This document shows positions 46,112 through 46,814 of a stretch of 46,814 nucleotides of DNA, piece after piece (within the stretch, counting starts at the first letter, position 1; every line of letters starts with the position of its first letter). A model generated the notes under the pieces. That model searched no databases. It saw nothing but the letters and a program-made list of their open reading frames with translations, and was not told where the DNA came from. Origin of the DNA: a virus. The translations under genes were made by a program, and so were the position numbers. The DNA is taken from IMG/VR virus record IMGVR_UViG_3300022690_000487, positions 1 through 46,814 of that record. One strand, 5' to 3'.

Positions 46112-46299
46112 TTGATAAATGTTACATGCCACATATAAATTTTATTGTCTTTAGTATGCCAAAGAGTAATATTATCCACTTTCTTTAAAGATGAAAGGAA
46201 AGTATCTTTTTCCTTATCACAATCCTTTATGCTCTGAAACTCATTAGAAAAGTGAATAGAAAACAAATTTGGTTTAACTAATAGTATAGGTTTATTCAT
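46108..46299 (-). CDS. Hypothetical protein, 63 aa
   Basis: MNKPILLVKPNLFSIHFSNE...NITLWHTKDNKIYMWHVTFI, beta-rich with several Trp/His. Linked to the next gene by an ATGA overlap. No family recognised. Confidence 0.6.
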   Translation of the reverse strand: MNKPILLVKPNLFSIHFSNEFQSIKDCDKEKDTFLSSLKKVDNITLWHTKDNKIYMWHVTFIK

Positions 46300-46310
46300 A
46301 TATTATTCTT

Positions 46311-46545
46311 TCATGGCATTTCTATATTTATTTTACGAGGCTCCAAATCGTTTACCATGCGATTAAAATTTTCTTCATCCTTATATTTAATATAATCCAA
46401 TTCACGCTGCTCTATGGTTGGAGTTAAAGAAGCTCTTATCGTTCCAATCCCCCTCCTTCAATAACATTCGCTTTTTCATAGCCTTCTTTTTCTTCCTTGG
46501 AAGCCTGTCCTTGCCTTTAATGTATTTAAGATTCTTTGCTTTCAT
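46311..46545 (-). pseudogene. Small basic gene split by a +1 frame change (possible programmed frameshift)
   Basis: The ATG at 46545 opens a basic protein (MKAKNLKYIKGKDRLPRKKK...RMLLKEG). At a G5 run the coherent frame moves +1 and continues as GTIRASLTPTIEQRELDYIK then NRMVNDLEPRKINIEMP to TGA at 46311. One G less would make a single 77-residue protein. Programmed +1 shift, sequencing error or mutation are all possible. Overlaps the next gene by 20 bases. Confidence 0.5.
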
Positions 46546-46744
46546 CAGATTTCTTCTTAAAAATATCTACTTTCTCCTGCTTGTATAACTTAGCGAAATA
46601 ACCTATCCAAAACAATAACATTAAGGTTCCACATATTCCCCAAACATAACCGGGGGCATTGAACTTATCTAAAAAAAGGTATAATACAGCAGTAAACAAT
46701 AATGGTTTTCTTGCAGGTAGATTTTCGTATTTAATTACTTTCAT
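46526..46744 (-). CDS. Two-helix small membrane protein, 72 aa
   Basis: From the ATG at 46744 (MKVIKYENLPARKPLLFTAV, AAAACTATG context). Two hydrophobic helices (PLLFTAVLYLFLDKF; WGICGTLMLLFWIGYF) and a charged C-terminus. An earlier ATG at 46771 would add a short basic N-terminus. Its 5' end lies in the terminal repeat and is duplicated at 1-74. Role unknown. Confidence 0.7.
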   Translation of the reverse strand: MKVIKYENLPARKPLLFTAVLYLFLDKFNAPGYVWGICGTLMLLFWIGYFAKLYKQEKVDIFKKKSDESKES

Positions 46745-46814
46745 AGTTTTGTGCTTTGGTGTTATTTTTATCATAGTTCTTTTAGTTACTTGTTTAAACA
46801 CTCTTAAAATTGTT
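46671..46814. repeat. Terminal direct repeat, right copy
   Basis: Identical to 1-144. The two copies let the contig close into a circle; see the left copy. Confidence 0.95.

Noticed and set aside
1-46814. CRISPR array or long tandem repeats
   Set aside because: No regularly spaced repeats were seen; only the short operator repeats and the terminal repeat were found.

Overview
The window is a complete or near-complete genome of a tailed (siphovirus-like) phage of Bacteroidota. A 144-base stretch at the left end (1-144) is repeated exactly at the right end (46671-46814), so the contig closes into a circle of about 46.67 kb. Bacteroidota ancestry is inferred from five things: low GC; promoters of the TTTG-N19..21-TAnnTTTG type; start codons preceded by an AT-rich ATAAAACTATG-like context instead of Shine-Dalgarno sequences; a stand-alone LuxR-type HTH gene; and families common in phages of this phylum (YopX-like, DUF5675-like, DUF1367-like). 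Tail tape-measure, tail-tube and tail-adhesin genes point to a long non-contractile tail. No sheath, integrase, DNA polymerase or SSB was recognised.

Layout. Nearly everything is on the minus strand, in consecutive transcription units read right to left. (1) From the leader at 4013-3536: small genes, small terminase, then across the circular junction to the large terminase (45929-44460). Internal promoters then serve portal (44396), scaffold, major capsid (41393), connectors, tail tube, a frameshift-type tail chaperone, tape measure (32433), tail/baseplate proteins and a 1009-residue lectin-domain adhesin (26317). (2) 7410-5749: an IS1595-like transposase unit ending in a strong terminator. 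(3) 11236-7636: an HNH protein, a Dam-like methylase and small proteins. (4) 16663-11783: replication genes (RecA-fold helicase, putative loader) and a VRR-NUC nuclease. (5) 20913-16805: ERF annealing protein, YopX, LuxR HTH, holin and DUF5675. (6) 23654-21281: an XRE regulator and small early genes. Two plus-strand islands break the pattern: 4573-5640 (XRE regulator, BRO antirepressor) and 23731-26187 (one larger and several tiny genes).

Most interesting signal. Six of these units (five minus, one plus) begin with a Bacteroidota-type promoter and then, about 5-40 nt downstream, two interleaved inverted repeats in the order A-B-A'-B', i.e. an H-type pseudoknot. In three of them the second stem is followed by a U-tract. 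The sequences differ but the architecture recurs. Two leaders on opposite strands (11416-11272 minus, 24723-24873 plus) also share a conserved RNA domain of about 150 nt ending in a 15-16 bp helix kept through G-U and compensatory changes. Two leaders carry abnormal tRNA-like cloverleaves. This looks like an undescribed phage leader-RNA system. Attenuation, or put/EAR-like antitermination acting on RNA polymerase, are the leading but unproven ideas. Everything here comes from reading the sequence; no database search or folding program was run.
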